Of a stretch of 64,000 nt of DNA, positions 40,606 through 49,630 are shown piece after piece (position 1 is the first letter of the stretch; each line of letters starts with the position of its first letter). The position numbers and the translations under genes were made by a program. Location: contig NZ_JAHWGU010000035.1 in NCBI RefSeq assembly GCF_020873875.1, forward strand, positions 1 to 64,000. The letters are read 5' to 3'. The notes beneath the pieces were generated by a model. The model saw nothing but the letters and a program-made list of their open reading frames with translations. It ran no database searches and was not told the DNA's origin. This DNA is from Actinoplanes sp. DH11. Its GTDB lineage: Bacteria > Actinomycetota > Actinomycetes > Mycobacteriales > Micromonosporaceae.

Positions 40606-41888
40606 AGCGCCGGATGCGGGTGATCCTGCCGTTCACCGCGATGGCCGTCCTGATCGGCGGCACGCTGCTCGCGCACGCCGTGGAACAGCCGGACCCGGGC
40701 GACGCCGCGTACCTCGACCCGGCCTCGGAGCGGGACATCGGCGGCGGGCGGCTGGCTGCCGCGCTCCGCGCCCGCGGCACCACGGTGGAGACGGCGGCCA
40801 CCACCGGGGAGGCGATCGAGCGGGTACGCGAACGCGCCGGCACCACCCTGTTCATCCCGGTGCCGTCCTTCGTCGACCTGCGTCGGCTGAGCCTGACCGG
40901 GTTCCCGGCCGGTACCCGCCTGGTGCTCGTCGCCGCCGAGCGCCGCGACCTGGACCAGACCGCCTGGCCGGTCCGGCACGCCGGGACCCGCTGGGCCGCC
41001 CGGGCCGTCGGCGCCGACTGCGCCCTGCCGCTGCTGCCCGGCCCGGCCGCCGTGCAGCGCCAGGAGTACGCCTCCGACGAGCACACCGTCTGCTACCACG
41101 GCGGTCTGGTGTCCTTCGACGACGGCGAGGCCACGGTGGTCCTGGTCGGCGCCGCCGACCCGTTCCGCAACGACCGGATCACCGAGCATGCCAACGAGGC
41201 GTTCGCGACCGCGATGCTCGGCGGCGGCCGGGTGGTCTGGCTCGACCTGCACGAGTGGGATGACAGCGTCCCGGCGGACGAGGAGGAGTCGTCGGCGACG
41301 CCGTCGGCCGAGCCCAGCGACGGGGAGTCGCTGCCCGAGCTGCCGCCCCCGCCCGGCGCTGGCGGCGAAGGGGCCCCCGACCAGGCCCAGGCCCCGGAAC
41401 CCGAGGACCCGCCGCTCACCGACGCGTTCCCGCCGTCGTTCTGGGCGACCCTGCTGCTCGCCGCGATCGCGCTGCTCGCGCTCGCCGCGGCCGGGGCGCG
41501 CCGGCTCGGCACCCCGGTCGCCGAGCCGCTGCCGTCCCGGGTGCCGGCACACGAGACGATGCTCGGTCACGCCCGCCTCTACCAGCGCGCCCGGGCCCGC
41601 GGCCCGTCCCTGGACGTGCTGCGGTCCACCGCGCGGCGCCGGTTGGCCGCGCACCTCGGGTTGCCGCCGGACGCGAGCAGCACCGAACTGGCCGGCCACG
41701 CGGGGCTGCCGCCGGAACGGGTCCGCGCCGTGCTCGACGGCGGTGTGCCGCAGACCGACGCCGACCTCGTGGCGGCCGCCCGCAACGTCCAGAACCTGGT
41801 GCGTGACGTCACGCGCCGGGCCGGTGCCGGCCCGGCGACATCGGGCCGACCGCCGACATCGCAAGGCCGAGAAGGAGAACCGTCGTGA
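40602..41888 (+). CDS. DUF4350 membrane protein
   Basis: The 428-aa protein has an N-terminal helix (9-25), a DUF4350 domain (YLDPASERDIGGGRLAAALRARG; VVLVGAADPFRNDRITEHANEAFA), an acidic Pro-rich linker (about 225-285), a second helix (FWATLLLAAIALLALAA) and a cytoplasmic helical C terminus. It likely holds a ligand outside or scaffolds the MoxR complex. GTG start at 40602 overlaps the DUF4129 stop, and its stop overlaps the moxR start. Confidence 0.9.
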   Translation: MKRRMRVILPFTAMAVLIGGTLLAHAVEQPDPGDAAYLDPASERDIGGGRLAAALRARGTTVETAATTGEAIERVRERAGTTLFIPVPSFVDLRRLSLTGFPAGTRLVLVAAERRDLDQTAWPVRHAGTRWAARAVGADCALPLLPGPAAVQRQEYASDEHTVCYHGGLVSFDDGEATVVLVGAADPFRNDRITEHANEAFATAMLGGGRVVWLDLHEWDDSVPADEEESSATPSAEPSDGESLPELPPPPGAGGEGAPDQAQAPEPEDPPLTDAFPPSFWATLLLAAIALLALAAAGARRLGTPVAEPLPSRVPAHETMLGHARLYQRARARGPSLDVLRSTARRRLAAHLGLPPDASSTELAGHAGLPPERVRAVLDGGVPQTDADLVAAARNVQNLVRDVTRRAGAGPATSGRPPTSQGREGEPS

Positions 41889-42847
41889 CCGCCGAGAACG
41901 AGCAGGCCCGTGCAGCGCTGACCCGGTTGCGCACCGAGGTCGGCAAGGCCGTCGTCGGGCAGGAACAGGTCGTCGGCGGCGTCGTGCTGGCGTTGCTCTG
42001 CGGTGGGCACGTGCTGCTCGAAGGCGTACCCGGCGTCGCCAAGACCCTGCTCGTCCGCGCGGTCGCCGCGGCGTTGAGCCTGGACACCAAGCGCGTCCAG
42101 TTCACCCCCGACCTGATGCCGGGCGACGTCACCGGGTCGCTCGTGTACGACGCGCGCAGCTCCGCCTTCAACTTCCGGGCCGGGCCGGTCTTCACCAACC
42201 TGCTGCTCGCCGACGAGATCAACCGGACGCCGCCGAAGACGCAGGCCGCACTGCTCGAGGCGATGGAGGAACGGCAGGTAAGCGTCGACGGCAGCCCGCG
42301 GCCGCTGCCGCAGCCGTTCCTGGTCGCGGCGACCCAGAACCCCATCGAGTACGAGGGCACCTACCCGCTGCCGGAGGCCCAGCTCGACCGGTTCCTGCTC
42401 AAGCTGTCGGTGCCGCTGCCGGAACGCGACGACGAGATCGACGTGCTGCGCGCGCACCACCGCGGCTTCGACCCCCGTGACCTGAAGGCCGCCGGCGTCA
42501 CACCGGTCGCCGGTCCGGCGGAGCTGGCGGCCGGCCGCGCTGCCGTCCGGCAGGTGTCGGTCGCCGACCCGGTCCTCGCGTACATCGTGGACCTGTGCCG
42601 CGCCACCCGGCAGATGCCCGCCCTGGAACTCGGGGCCTCACCCCGCGGCGCGACGGCGCTGCTCGCGATCGCCAAGGCACACGCCTGGCTCGGCGGGCGC
42701 GACTACGTGGTCCCCGACGACGTGAAGGCGTACGCCGTGCCCGCGCTGCGCCACCGGGTACGCCTGCGGGCCGACGCCGAACTCGACGGCGTCACCGTGC
42801 CCGCCGTGCTGGCCGGGGTGCTCGCCGCGGTACCCGCCCCCCGCTGA
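41885..42847 (+). CDS. MoxR-family AAA+ ATPase
   Basis: The 320-aa ATPase has Walker A GVPGVAKT (near residue 50), Walker B LLLADEIN, the MoxR signature RTPPKTQAALLEAMEERQV, sensor 1 LVAATQNPIEYEGTYPLPEAQLDRF and a C-terminal AAA lid. MoxR proteins act as chaperones that mature partner complexes, often with von Willebrand or DUF58 proteins. GTG start overlaps the DUF4350 stop, and the DUF58 start overlaps its stop (TGATG). Confidence 0.95.
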   Translation: MTAENEQARAALTRLRTEVGKAVVGQEQVVGGVVLALLCGGHVLLEGVPGVAKTLLVRAVAAALSLDTKRVQFTPDLMPGDVTGSLVYDARSSAFNFRAGPVFTNLLLADEINRTPPKTQAALLEAMEERQVSVDGSPRPLPQPFLVAATQNPIEYEGTYPLPEAQLDRFLLKLSVPLPERDDEIDVLRAHHRGFDPRDLKAAGVTPVAGPAELAAGRAAVRQVSVADPVLAYIVDLCRATRQMPALELGASPRGATALLAIAKAHAWLGGRDYVVPDDVKAYAVPALRHRVRLRADAELDGVTVPAVLAGVLAAVPAPR

Positions 42848-44151
42848 TGGTCACCCGCCGTTTCGCCGGGATCCTCGCCGTCGGCCTGCCGCTGCCCGCG
42901 CTGCTGCCGGCACCCTGGATCGGCCTGCTGGTCGTGGCCGGTTTCGCGGTCGCGGTCGCCCTGCTCGACCTCGCCGTGGCCGGGCCGCTGAAAGGTCTGC
43001 GGCTGCGGCGCGACGGCGACCGGACGGTGTGGCTCGGCAACACCGCGACGGTCACCCTCACCGTCACGAACACCGCCCGCCGGCCGGTGAACCTGCAGCT
43101 GCGGGACAGCTGGGTGCCCTCCGCGGGGGCACGACCGGCCCGGCACGACGTGCTGGTCCCCGGTGGGGAGCAGCGGGAACTGCCGACCATGCTCGATCCG
43201 GTGCGGCACGGGGACCGACCGGCGGTGCGCGTCACGCTGCGGTCCACGGGGCCGTTCGGGGTGGCGTACCGCCAGCGCAGCCGCCGCTGGAACCAGCGGA
43301 TCTCCCCGCCGTGGACGCTGCGGGTGCTGCCGCACTTCCCGTCCCGCCGGATCCTGCCGGAGAAGCTGGCGCGGATGCGCGTCATCGAAGGCTCGACGGT
43401 CACCCGCGGCCGCGGGCACGGCACCGAGTTCGACGTGCTGCGGGAGTACGTGATCGGCGACGACGTGCGATCCATCGACTGGCGGGCCAGCGCGCGCAAC
43501 AACGACGTGATGGTCCGGACCTGGCGCCCCGAACGCGACCGGCGGGTCGTCTGCGTCCTCGACACCGGCCGCACCTCCGCCGCCCGGGTCGGCGACGCGC
43601 CCCGGCTGGACGCGGCCATCGACGCCGCACTGCTGCTCTCGGTGCTCGCCCACCGCGCCGACGACCGGGTCGACCTGCTCGCCCTCGACGCCGAGGTGCG
43701 GGCCCGGGTGACCGGCTCACGGATCGACCGCCTGATCGACGCGATGGCGTCACTGTCGCCGGAGGCCACCGAGACCGACTGGTCGCGGCTCGCCTCGGCC
43801 GTCCTGCGGCGTGATCAGAAACGGTCCCTGCTGGTGATCTTCACGGCGCTGGAGCCGGCCCCGATCGTCGAGGGCCTGCTGCCCCTGCTGCCCCGCCTGA
43901 CGGCACGCCACCAGGTCGTCGTCGCCGGGGTCCGCGACCCGGAGGTCACCCGGCTGGCCGAACTGCCGCCGTCGGCCGGCGCCGCCGACGTGCACACGGC
44001 GGCTTCCGCCCAGCGGGTGCTGCGCGAACGCGACCGGGTGCGCGAGGTGCTGACCCGGTTCGGCGCCCACGTGGTCGACGCCGACGCGGACACGTTCGCC
44101 GGCCAGGTCGCCGACACCTACCTGCTGCTGAAAGCCACCGGCCGCCTCTAG
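42847..44151 (+). CDS. DUF58 protein
   Basis: The 434-aa protein has two N-terminal helices (about 8-42), a beta-sandwich region, then the DUF58 core FDVLREYVIGDDVRSIDWRA-type segment and a degenerate vWA-like fold (VVCVLDTGRTSAARVGDAPRLDAAID). DUF58 partners MoxR ATPases. It ends the coupled operon that starts at 39191. Confidence 0.93.
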   Translation: MVTRRFAGILAVGLPLPALLPAPWIGLLVVAGFAVAVALLDLAVAGPLKGLRLRRDGDRTVWLGNTATVTLTVTNTARRPVNLQLRDSWVPSAGARPARHDVLVPGGEQRELPTMLDPVRHGDRPAVRVTLRSTGPFGVAYRQRSRRWNQRISPPWTLRVLPHFPSRRILPEKLARMRVIEGSTVTRGRGHGTEFDVLREYVIGDDVRSIDWRASARNNDVMVRTWRPERDRRVVCVLDTGRTSAARVGDAPRLDAAIDAALLLSVLAHRADDRVDLLALDAEVRARVTGSRIDRLIDAMASLSPEATETDWSRLASAVLRRDQKRSLLVIFTALEPAPIVEGLLPLLPRLTARHQVVVAGVRDPEVTRLAELPPSAGAADVHTAASAQRVLRERDRVREVLTRFGAHVVDADADTFAGQVADTYLLLKATGRL

Positions 44152-44236
44152 CAGTGTTCATTGGGGACAGGAACTGGCCGGAACGGCGGCTACCTTCGGC
44201 GGTGACACACTTCCGGTCGCAGAGGAGTCACCCGAT

Positions 44237-44725
44237 ATGTCTGTCAAGGCGATCCCCGAGGGCTACACGACCGTCACGCCGTGGATCATCTCCCGCGACA
44301 CGGCCGCGGTCATCGACTACCTTCGCGAGGCGTTCGGCGCCGCGGAACTGGGCCGGGTGACCGACGCCCGCGGCCGGATCGGGCACGCGGAGGTCCGGAT
44401 CGGCGACGCGATCGTGATGCTCTTCGACGGCGACCCGAGCTGGCCCGCGACCCCCGCGTTCCTGCGGCTGTACGTCGACGACGCGCACGCCGTGCAGCGG
44501 CAGGCGGTCGACGCGGGCGGCGTCGCCATCTCGGAGGTCACCCATCTGGCGTTCGGCGACCTGGTCGGCAGGGTGCGCGATCCGTTCGGCAACGTGTGGT
44601 GGATCCAGACCCACATCGAGGACGTGACGGCCGAGGAAATGACGCGACGGTTCAGCGATCCCAGGTTCACCGCGGCGATGGAGTACATGCAGCGCCCCGA
44701 GACCGAGATCTTCCCCCGGAGCTGA
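44237..44725 (+). CDS. VOC-superfamily (PhnB/glyoxalase-like) protein
   Basis: The 162-aa protein is a vicinal-oxygen-chelate fold member: VTPWIISRDTAAVIDYLREAFGA, GRIGHAEVRIGDAIVMLFD, RLYVDDAHAVQRQAVDAGG and DPFGNVWWIQTH. VOC proteins bind a metal and include glyoxalases, dioxygenases and antibiotic-binding proteins; the reaction is not clear here. ATG 44237 has AGAGGAG about 8 nt upstream. With the next gene it separates the MoxR operon from SpoIIM/RDD. Confidence 0.88.
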   Translation: MSVKAIPEGYTTVTPWIISRDTAAVIDYLREAFGAAELGRVTDARGRIGHAEVRIGDAIVMLFDGDPSWPATPAFLRLYVDDAHAVQRQAVDAGGVAISEVTHLAFGDLVGRVRDPFGNVWWIQTHIEDVTAEEMTRRFSDPRFTAAMEYMQRPETEIFPRS

Positions 44726-44793
44726 CCGATCGGCGCCGATCGTGTCGCGCGCTGCGACGTGCCGCGACCGGTGCGGTGTCCGACAATGAGTTG

Positions 44794-45672
44794 ATGTTCG
44801 ACGACTTCACACTCGAGCACATCGACCTGGGAGACGTGTCGATCCGGGTGCGGCACGGTGGTGCCGGTACGCCGGTGGTGCTGCTGCACGGTCATCCGCG
44901 TACCCACACCACCTGGCACGCGGTGGCGCCGCGCCTGGCCCGGGAACATGTCGTGGTCGCGCCGGACCTGCGTGGTTACGGCCGGTCCACGCTTCCGCCC
45001 GACGCGCCCGGCCATGTGCAGTCCAGCAAGCGGGAGATGGCCCGCGACGTGGTGCGGCTGATGGCCCGGCTGGGGCACGACCGGTTCGCGGTGGCCGGGC
45101 ACGACCGGGGTGCGCTCGCCGCGTTCCGGACCGCGATGGATCATCCGGAGCGGGTCACCCATCTGGTTGTCATGGACGGCCTGCCGGTGGTCGAGCATCT
45201 GGAGCGCACCGACGTCACGTTCGCGCGCGTCTGGTGGCACTGGTGGTTCCTGGGCCAGACGGACAAGCCGGCCGAGCGGGTGATCAACGCCGATCCGGAC
45301 GCCTGGTACCGCACCCCGGACCCGGCCGCGATGGGCGAGGCCAACCACGCCGACGTGTGGCAGGCGCTGCGGGATCCGGCCGTGGTGCACGGGATGTGCG
45401 AGGACTACCGGGCCGGCCTCGGCGTCGACCGGGAGCACGACGAGGCGGACCGGGCCGCCGGTCGGCGGGTGCGGTGCCCGATGCTGCTGCTCGAATCCGT
45501 GCACGACGACATCGACATCCACGGCGACCCGACAGGCATCTGGGCGCCCTGGGTCGCCGGACCGGTCAACCATCAGCTGATCGAAAGCGGGCACCACCAG
45601 GCTGAAGAGGCCCCGGAGCAGGTGGCCGCCGCCCTGCTCGGCTTCCTGGCGGCACCGGCACCGCCGGGCTGA
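44794..45672 (+). CDS. fluoroacetate-dehalogenase-like alpha/beta hydrolase
   Basis: The 292-aa protein has LLHGHPRTHTTWH, the nucleophile loop AGHDRGALAAFR with Asp in place of Ser, and the Trp-rich lid ARVWWHWWFLGQ typical of haloacetate dehalogenases, with the catalytic His in ESGHHQAEEAPEQ. Enzymes of this type hydrolyse haloacetates or epoxides via an Asp nucleophile. ATG 44794 is used. It follows the VOC gene by 68 bp in the same direction. Confidence 0.87.
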   Translation: MFDDFTLEHIDLGDVSIRVRHGGAGTPVVLLHGHPRTHTTWHAVAPRLAREHVVVAPDLRGYGRSTLPPDAPGHVQSSKREMARDVVRLMARLGHDRFAVAGHDRGALAAFRTAMDHPERVTHLVVMDGLPVVEHLERTDVTFARVWWHWWFLGQTDKPAERVINADPDAWYRTPDPAAMGEANHADVWQALRDPAVVHGMCEDYRAGLGVDREHDEADRAAGRRVRCPMLLLESVHDDIDIHGDPTGIWAPWVAGPVNHQLIESGHHQAEEAPEQVAAALLGFLAAPAPPG

Positions 45673-45697
45673 CAACGCACCGGGCGGCGCGTCCGCG

Positions 45698-45787
45698 TCA
45701 GCGGGCGATGTACCCGCCGTCCACGAACGACCGGGCGGTCCGGACCGGCACGGCCAGGCCGTGCGGGAGGCGGCCGGTTGGCGTACG
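45698..45787 (-). pseudogene. possible short-chain dehydrogenase C-terminal remnant
   Basis: On the minus strand a stop at 45700-45698 is preceded by RSFVDGGYIAR, which looks like the C-terminal VDGGY end of a short-chain dehydrogenase. The frame is open for only about 29 codons before another stop near 45788. If real, it is a fragment left after deletion; the match is short and could be chance. Confidence 0.3.
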
Positions 45788-45790
45788 TGA

Positions 45791-46774
45791 TCAGGCCTGC
45801 GGTAGCTCGTACGCCGTGCCCTCCGGTGTCGCCGTGCGTGACCGGGCCGCCCGGCCCAGCAACAGGGCGTAGGCGAGGAACGCCACCCAGGCCAGCGCGC
45901 CGATCCCGACGCGGGACGACGCCGGCAGGCCGGAGGGGGTGACGTAGGCCTCGAGCAGGCCGGCCACCGCCAGCACCGGCACCAGACCGACAGCGATCAC
46001 CATGCCGGATCGGGCCCGGTCGATCAGCGACTGACGGCGGGTCAGTGTCGGGCCGGGTGCGATCCAGGCCCAGCCGAGGCGCAGGCCTGCCGCGGCACCG
46101 ACGAAGACGGCTGTCAGTTCCAGCAGGCCGTGCGGGGCGAGGTAGGTCAGGAAGGTCTGACCGGCGCCGGCCGAGGAAAGCACCCCGCCGGTGATGCCGA
46201 CGTTGAGCAGGTTCGCGCCGAGCAGGTAGAACACCGGCAGGACCAGCACACCGGCCGCGATGCACTGTGCGGTGAGCACGGCGTTGTTCGTCCAGACCTG
46301 GCCGGCGAAGTTCTGCGGCTCGTACTGGCTGTAGTAGCCGACGAAGTCCCGCTCCACCAGCTGGGTGATCTGCTCCTCGGAGAGGAAGTGCGCGGCCACC
46401 TCGGGGTGGGCGCTGACGTAGCCGATCAGCGCGGCGGCACCGGCGACCAGCAGCGTGCCGAGGAGAGCCCACCAGCGCCACGTCGCGTACAACTGGGCCG
46501 GGAACGTCTCGGTGAAGAAGCGCAGCACCGACCGCCAGGAGAAACCCTGACCGCGACTGATCGCCGCGCGGGCCGCCATCAGCTGCCGGGAGAGGTCGGT
46601 CAGGACGAGCGGGTCGGGGGAGCGGCCGCGCAGCACCGACAGGTGGGTCGCCGCCCGCTGGTAGAGCACGACCAGTTCGTCGGCCTCCGCGGCGCTGAGC
46701 CGGCGGCGCCGCGCGAGCTGCTCCATCCGGTCCCACTCACCGGCCCGGTCCAGCACATACGCGTCGAGATCCAC
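45791..46774 (-). CDS. stage II sporulation protein M-like (DUF95) membrane protein
   Basis: The 327-aa protein has an N-terminal cytosolic helical region, a membrane helix near 105-125, then FVGYYSQYEPQNFAGQVWTNNAVLTAQCIAAGV and LNVGITGGVLSSAGAGQTFLTYLAPHGLLELTAVF, the SpoIIM signature with HG and E residues, followed by more helices. GTG start at 46774. It is divergent from the RDD gene, a pairing conserved in actinomycetes next to MoxR clusters. Confidence 0.9.
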   Translation of the reverse strand: MDLDAYVLDRAGEWDRMEQLARRRRLSAAEADELVVLYQRAATHLSVLRGRSPDPLVLTDLSRQLMAARAAISRGQGFSWRSVLRFFTETFPAQLYATWRWWALLGTLLVAGAAALIGYVSAHPEVAAHFLSEEQITQLVERDFVGYYSQYEPQNFAGQVWTNNAVLTAQCIAAGVLVLPVFYLLGANLLNVGITGGVLSSAGAGQTFLTYLAPHGLLELTAVFVGAAAGLRLGWAWIAPGPTLTRRQSLIDRARSGMVIAVGLVPVLAVAGLLEAYVTPSGLPASSRVGIGALAWVAFLAYALLLGRAARSRTATPEGTAYELPQA

Positions 46775-46801
46775 CGTGCGCCCTTCGTGTTTACTGTGCC
46801 G

Positions 46802-47659
46802 GTGACTGTGGTCGGTGAGCGGGACGTTGTCAACGCGGAGGCGGTCGCCCTTGACGTCCGCCCGGCGCGGCTCGGTTCGCGCGCGCTCGCCCTCGGCGTC
46901 GACATCTGCGTGCAGGCCGTGCTCGTGCTGTTCCTGCTCGCGGTCACCTCGATCACGCTGCGTGCGCTGCCGCCCAGCCTGGTCGACGACGCGTTGTTCG
47001 ACACGACGCTACGGACGGTCGTGGTGATCGTGCTGCTCGCCTACCCGACCCTGATCGAGACGGTCACCAACGGCCGCAGCGTCGGCAAACTCCTGGTCGG
47101 CCTGCGCGTGGTCCGCGACGACGGCGGGCCGATCCGGCTGCGGCACGCGTTCACCCGGGCGCTCATCGGGTTCGCGGTGGAGTGGCCCGGCCTGCTCCTG
47201 CCCCTGGTCACCTGGATGATCAGCCTGGGCACGATGCTCGGCTCGGCGCGCGGCCGGCGACTGGGTGACCTGGCCGCCGGGACGATGGTGGTGCACGTGC
47301 GGCGCCCGTACCCCTGGCTGCCCGTGCCCCCGATGCCGCAACACTTGGCCGGCTGGGCCGCCGTGGCGGACCTCGCCGCGGTCGACGACAGGCTGGCGCT
47401 GTCGGTCAGGCAGTACCTCTCCCGCGCCGCGCTGCTGCGCGATCCGCACCGTTCCCGGCTGCGACAGGACCTGGCCGGCGAGGTGGCGGCCCGGGTGCGC
47501 CCGGCACCACCCGCCGGAACCCCGCCGGACGCGTTTCTGGCAGCGGTGCTGGCGGAGCGCCGCCGCCGGTCCCTCCCGGCGGGCGACGCCCTCGCCGAGC
47601 GCCTGATGCGAGACCCCGGGGGTACGGGCATCGCGCTCCGATCCGCCGCACCGGACTAG
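46802..47659 (+). CDS. RDD-family membrane protein
   Basis: The 285-aa protein has the RDD signature: ARLGSRALALGVDICVQAVLV, NGRSVGKLLVGLRVVRDDGGPIRLRHAFTRALIG and RGRRLGDLAAGTMVV, with three or four membrane helices and a soluble C-terminal arm. GTG codons at 46787, 46796, 46802 and 46808 are all in frame with no clear RBS; 46802 is a compromise, since 46787 leaves only 12 bp to the divergent SpoIIM start. Confidence 0.88.
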   Translation: MTVVGERDVVNAEAVALDVRPARLGSRALALGVDICVQAVLVLFLLAVTSITLRALPPSLVDDALFDTTLRTVVVIVLLAYPTLIETVTNGRSVGKLLVGLRVVRDDGGPIRLRHAFTRALIGFAVEWPGLLLPLVTWMISLGTMLGSARGRRLGDLAAGTMVVHVRRPYPWLPVPPMPQHLAGWAAVADLAAVDDRLALSVRQYLSRAALLRDPHRSRLRQDLAGEVAARVRPAPPAGTPPDAFLAAVLAERRRRSLPAGDALAERLMRDPGGTGIALRSAAPD

Positions 47660-47680
47660 GCCGTGTCCTGGGCGGCCCGG

Positions 47681-48814
47681 TCACACCGCGCGGAGGACCA
47701 GGTCGAACCCGGTCTCCATCCGGTACGACCACGTCGCGCTGTAACCCGCCCACTCACCCGTCTGTTCACCGTCCTCCGGGGTCGTCTGCCCCATCCGGGT
47801 CTGCACATCCGGCGGCACCCCGACCTGATCGAGCACGCAGTTGATCGCGGCCGGTTCCAGCCCGCTGCCCGACGAGAGGTCATCGGTGCCGCGGCCGTCG
47901 ATCGACAGCGTGCGTCCCCGGTCCTCGAACGTGGTGCCGCTGCCGGTCGGGTCGCAGAACTCCCGGGCACCGGCGAGCACCGCCGCGCCCTGCTCGGTCT
48001 GCTGATTGCTGGTGTACGCGGACCCGCCCCACCAGCCGGCCCCGAACACGGCGGCGAGAGCTACGACCCCGACCGGGATGACCCACGCGAGGTTGAGCCC
48101 GCTCGGCTGCGGTTCCCGCACCACGATGAAACCGTCGTCGGTGAGTTCGGTGGCACCGCCTGGCACTGGGCTGCCCGGCACTGGGCTGCCTGGCCCTGGG
48201 CCGCCCGGCACTGGGCTGCCCGGCACTGGGCTGCCCGGCACTGGGGCGTCCGGATCTGCCGCGTTCGGTCCGGTGAAGCCTGGCCAGGGCGCACCCGGCG
48301 CGCTCCCATCCGGCGCCGTCGCACCTGGGACGGTCGTGCCGTGAACGGTCGCGCCCGGTGGGGTGGCGCCTGGCACGGTAGCGGCCGGGGTGGTCGCTGT
48401 CCGGTTCGCGTCCCATCCCGGGGCGGTCGGCCACCCGATGGGTGCAGCCGAGTAAGAGATCCCGGGGTAGGGCTGGCCGGGCTGCGGAGGTTGCGGCCGG
48501 CCCGGTGGTCGCGGCGGGCCAGGCTGCCGCAGATCCGGCTGCCGCGGATCCGCGTGGTGCTGATCGTCCTGGCGCGGATCAGTTCCATGCCGGTCGGCCT
48601 GGTCCCGGTCGGGCTGGTGCTGATAGGTCTTGTGCGGGTCGGCCTGGTGTGGGTCGGTCTGCTGCGCGCCAGGCTGATGCACGCCAAGCTGGTGTGGGTC
48701 GGTCTGGTGCGCGCCGGGCTGGTGCGGGTCGGTCTGGTGCGGGTCGGTCTGGTGCGGGCCGGGCTGATACGGGCCGGGCTGGTGCGGGTCGCCGGGCGTC
48801 TGCGGACTCGTCAC
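47681..48814 (-). CDS. membrane-anchored protein with Pro/Gln/His repeat N terminus
   Basis: The 377-aa protein has a low-complexity first half: HQTDP-type pentapeptides (about residues 18-75), then TVPGATPPGA and GSPVPGSPVPG repeats (about 150-220). One membrane helix follows (LAWVIPVGVVALAAVFGAGW, about 245-265), then an extracytoplasmic domain of about 110 residues with CDP and NCVLDQVG (two Cys that could pair). Such layouts are typical of actinobacterial surface or septal proteins with disordered cytosolic arms. No family assigned. It faces the RDD gene tail to tail. Confidence 0.8.
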   Translation of the reverse strand: MTSPQTPGDPHQPGPYQPGPHQTDPHQTDPHQPGAHQTDPHQLGVHQPGAQQTDPHQADPHKTYQHQPDRDQADRHGTDPRQDDQHHADPRQPDLRQPGPPRPPGRPQPPQPGQPYPGISYSAAPIGWPTAPGWDANRTATTPAATVPGATPPGATVHGTTVPGATAPDGSAPGAPWPGFTGPNAADPDAPVPGSPVPGSPVPGGPGPGSPVPGSPVPGGATELTDDGFIVVREPQPSGLNLAWVIPVGVVALAAVFGAGWWGGSAYTSNQQTEQGAAVLAGAREFCDPTGSGTTFEDRGRTLSIDGRGTDDLSSGSGLEPAAINCVLDQVGVPPDVQTRMGQTTPEDGEQTGEWAGYSATWSYRMETGFDLVLRAV

Positions 48815-49080
48815 GATCCCTCCTGAGGGCGGTTACGGCGCCCGCCGGCCCGTCTCGATGGGCGGAGGTGGGCACGCGGTCGGCGTCTCATCGCACCCTA
48901 TCGATCCGCGCCGCCGATCCCGATCGCCACGTCGGTCAGGAATCCGCATCGTTCCGGCCACGCCCGGACCGCCGGTGAGGATCGGCTGCCGGGTGAACCG
49001 GACCCACCGCCGTGCCCGTTGTCCTTGCGATCGTCCCCAGTCGAGTGCGGCTCGGTCGCGCACGTCGGCCCTGGCGAGAT
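48815..49080. other. gene-free upstream region
   Basis: This stretch holds no convincing gene. It presumably carries the promoter of the membrane protein at 48814, though no clear -35/-10 pair is seen. It ends at the palindromic element. Confidence 0.4.
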
Positions 49081-49155
49081 GTTGATCTGCTAGCGATGCG
49101 AAATCGCGGTTTCAACCCCATGATCACAGCGTTTTCGTAGCGCTAGCAGATCAAC
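49081..49155. repeat. 75-bp palindromic element, copy 2 (complete)
   Basis: GTTGATCTGCTAGCG (49081-49095) and CGCTAGCAGATCAAC (49141-49155) are exact 15-bp terminal inverted repeats; the complementarity extends with few mismatches to 27 bp per arm. The interior around CCCCATGATCACAGCG is shared with the copy at 121-187. Confidence 0.88.
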
Positions 49156-49630
49156 ACCGCCGCGGACGCAACGCAGCTGATCGCGCTACCGCCTGGGAGC
49201 CGGGGCCGAGAAGCACGATGCCGCTCGCAACTGCCTCGCCCGCTGCCGCATCGGCACCCTGGACGCCATGCTCGCGCACCGCGACTCCGGCCGGTGCAAA
49301 ACGCCTTAAAGCTCGCAATCACGGCTGCGAAACCATAGGGGCGCCCGGGCGTCGAAGGGCAACGCCTGTTGCGCCGGCCTGCCGGAACCGAGACCGGCCT
49401 GCCGACCCCGAGACCCGGCCTGCTGAAAGCGACGCCGGTGTGCCGGAACCGAGACCGCCCTGCTGAAAGCGACGCCGGTGTGCCGGAACCGAGACCGCCC
49501 TTCCGAAGCGACGCCGCCCTTCCGAAAGCGACGCCGGCCTGCCGAAACCGACGCCGGCGTGCCCGGAATGAACCGCGCAGTGATCCTTTCCGGACGCGCC
49601 GGCGTGGCTTTCAGTTGTTCGGGTCGCCGC
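49156..49630. repeat. gene-free region with 40-bp repeats
   Basis: Two 40-bp units beginning TGCTGAAAGCGACGCCGGTG start at 49421 and 49461 and then decay into related GACGCCGGCCTGCCGAAA copies to about 49560. Open frames here change frame with the repeats and carry no family motif, so I call no gene. Confidence 0.7.
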
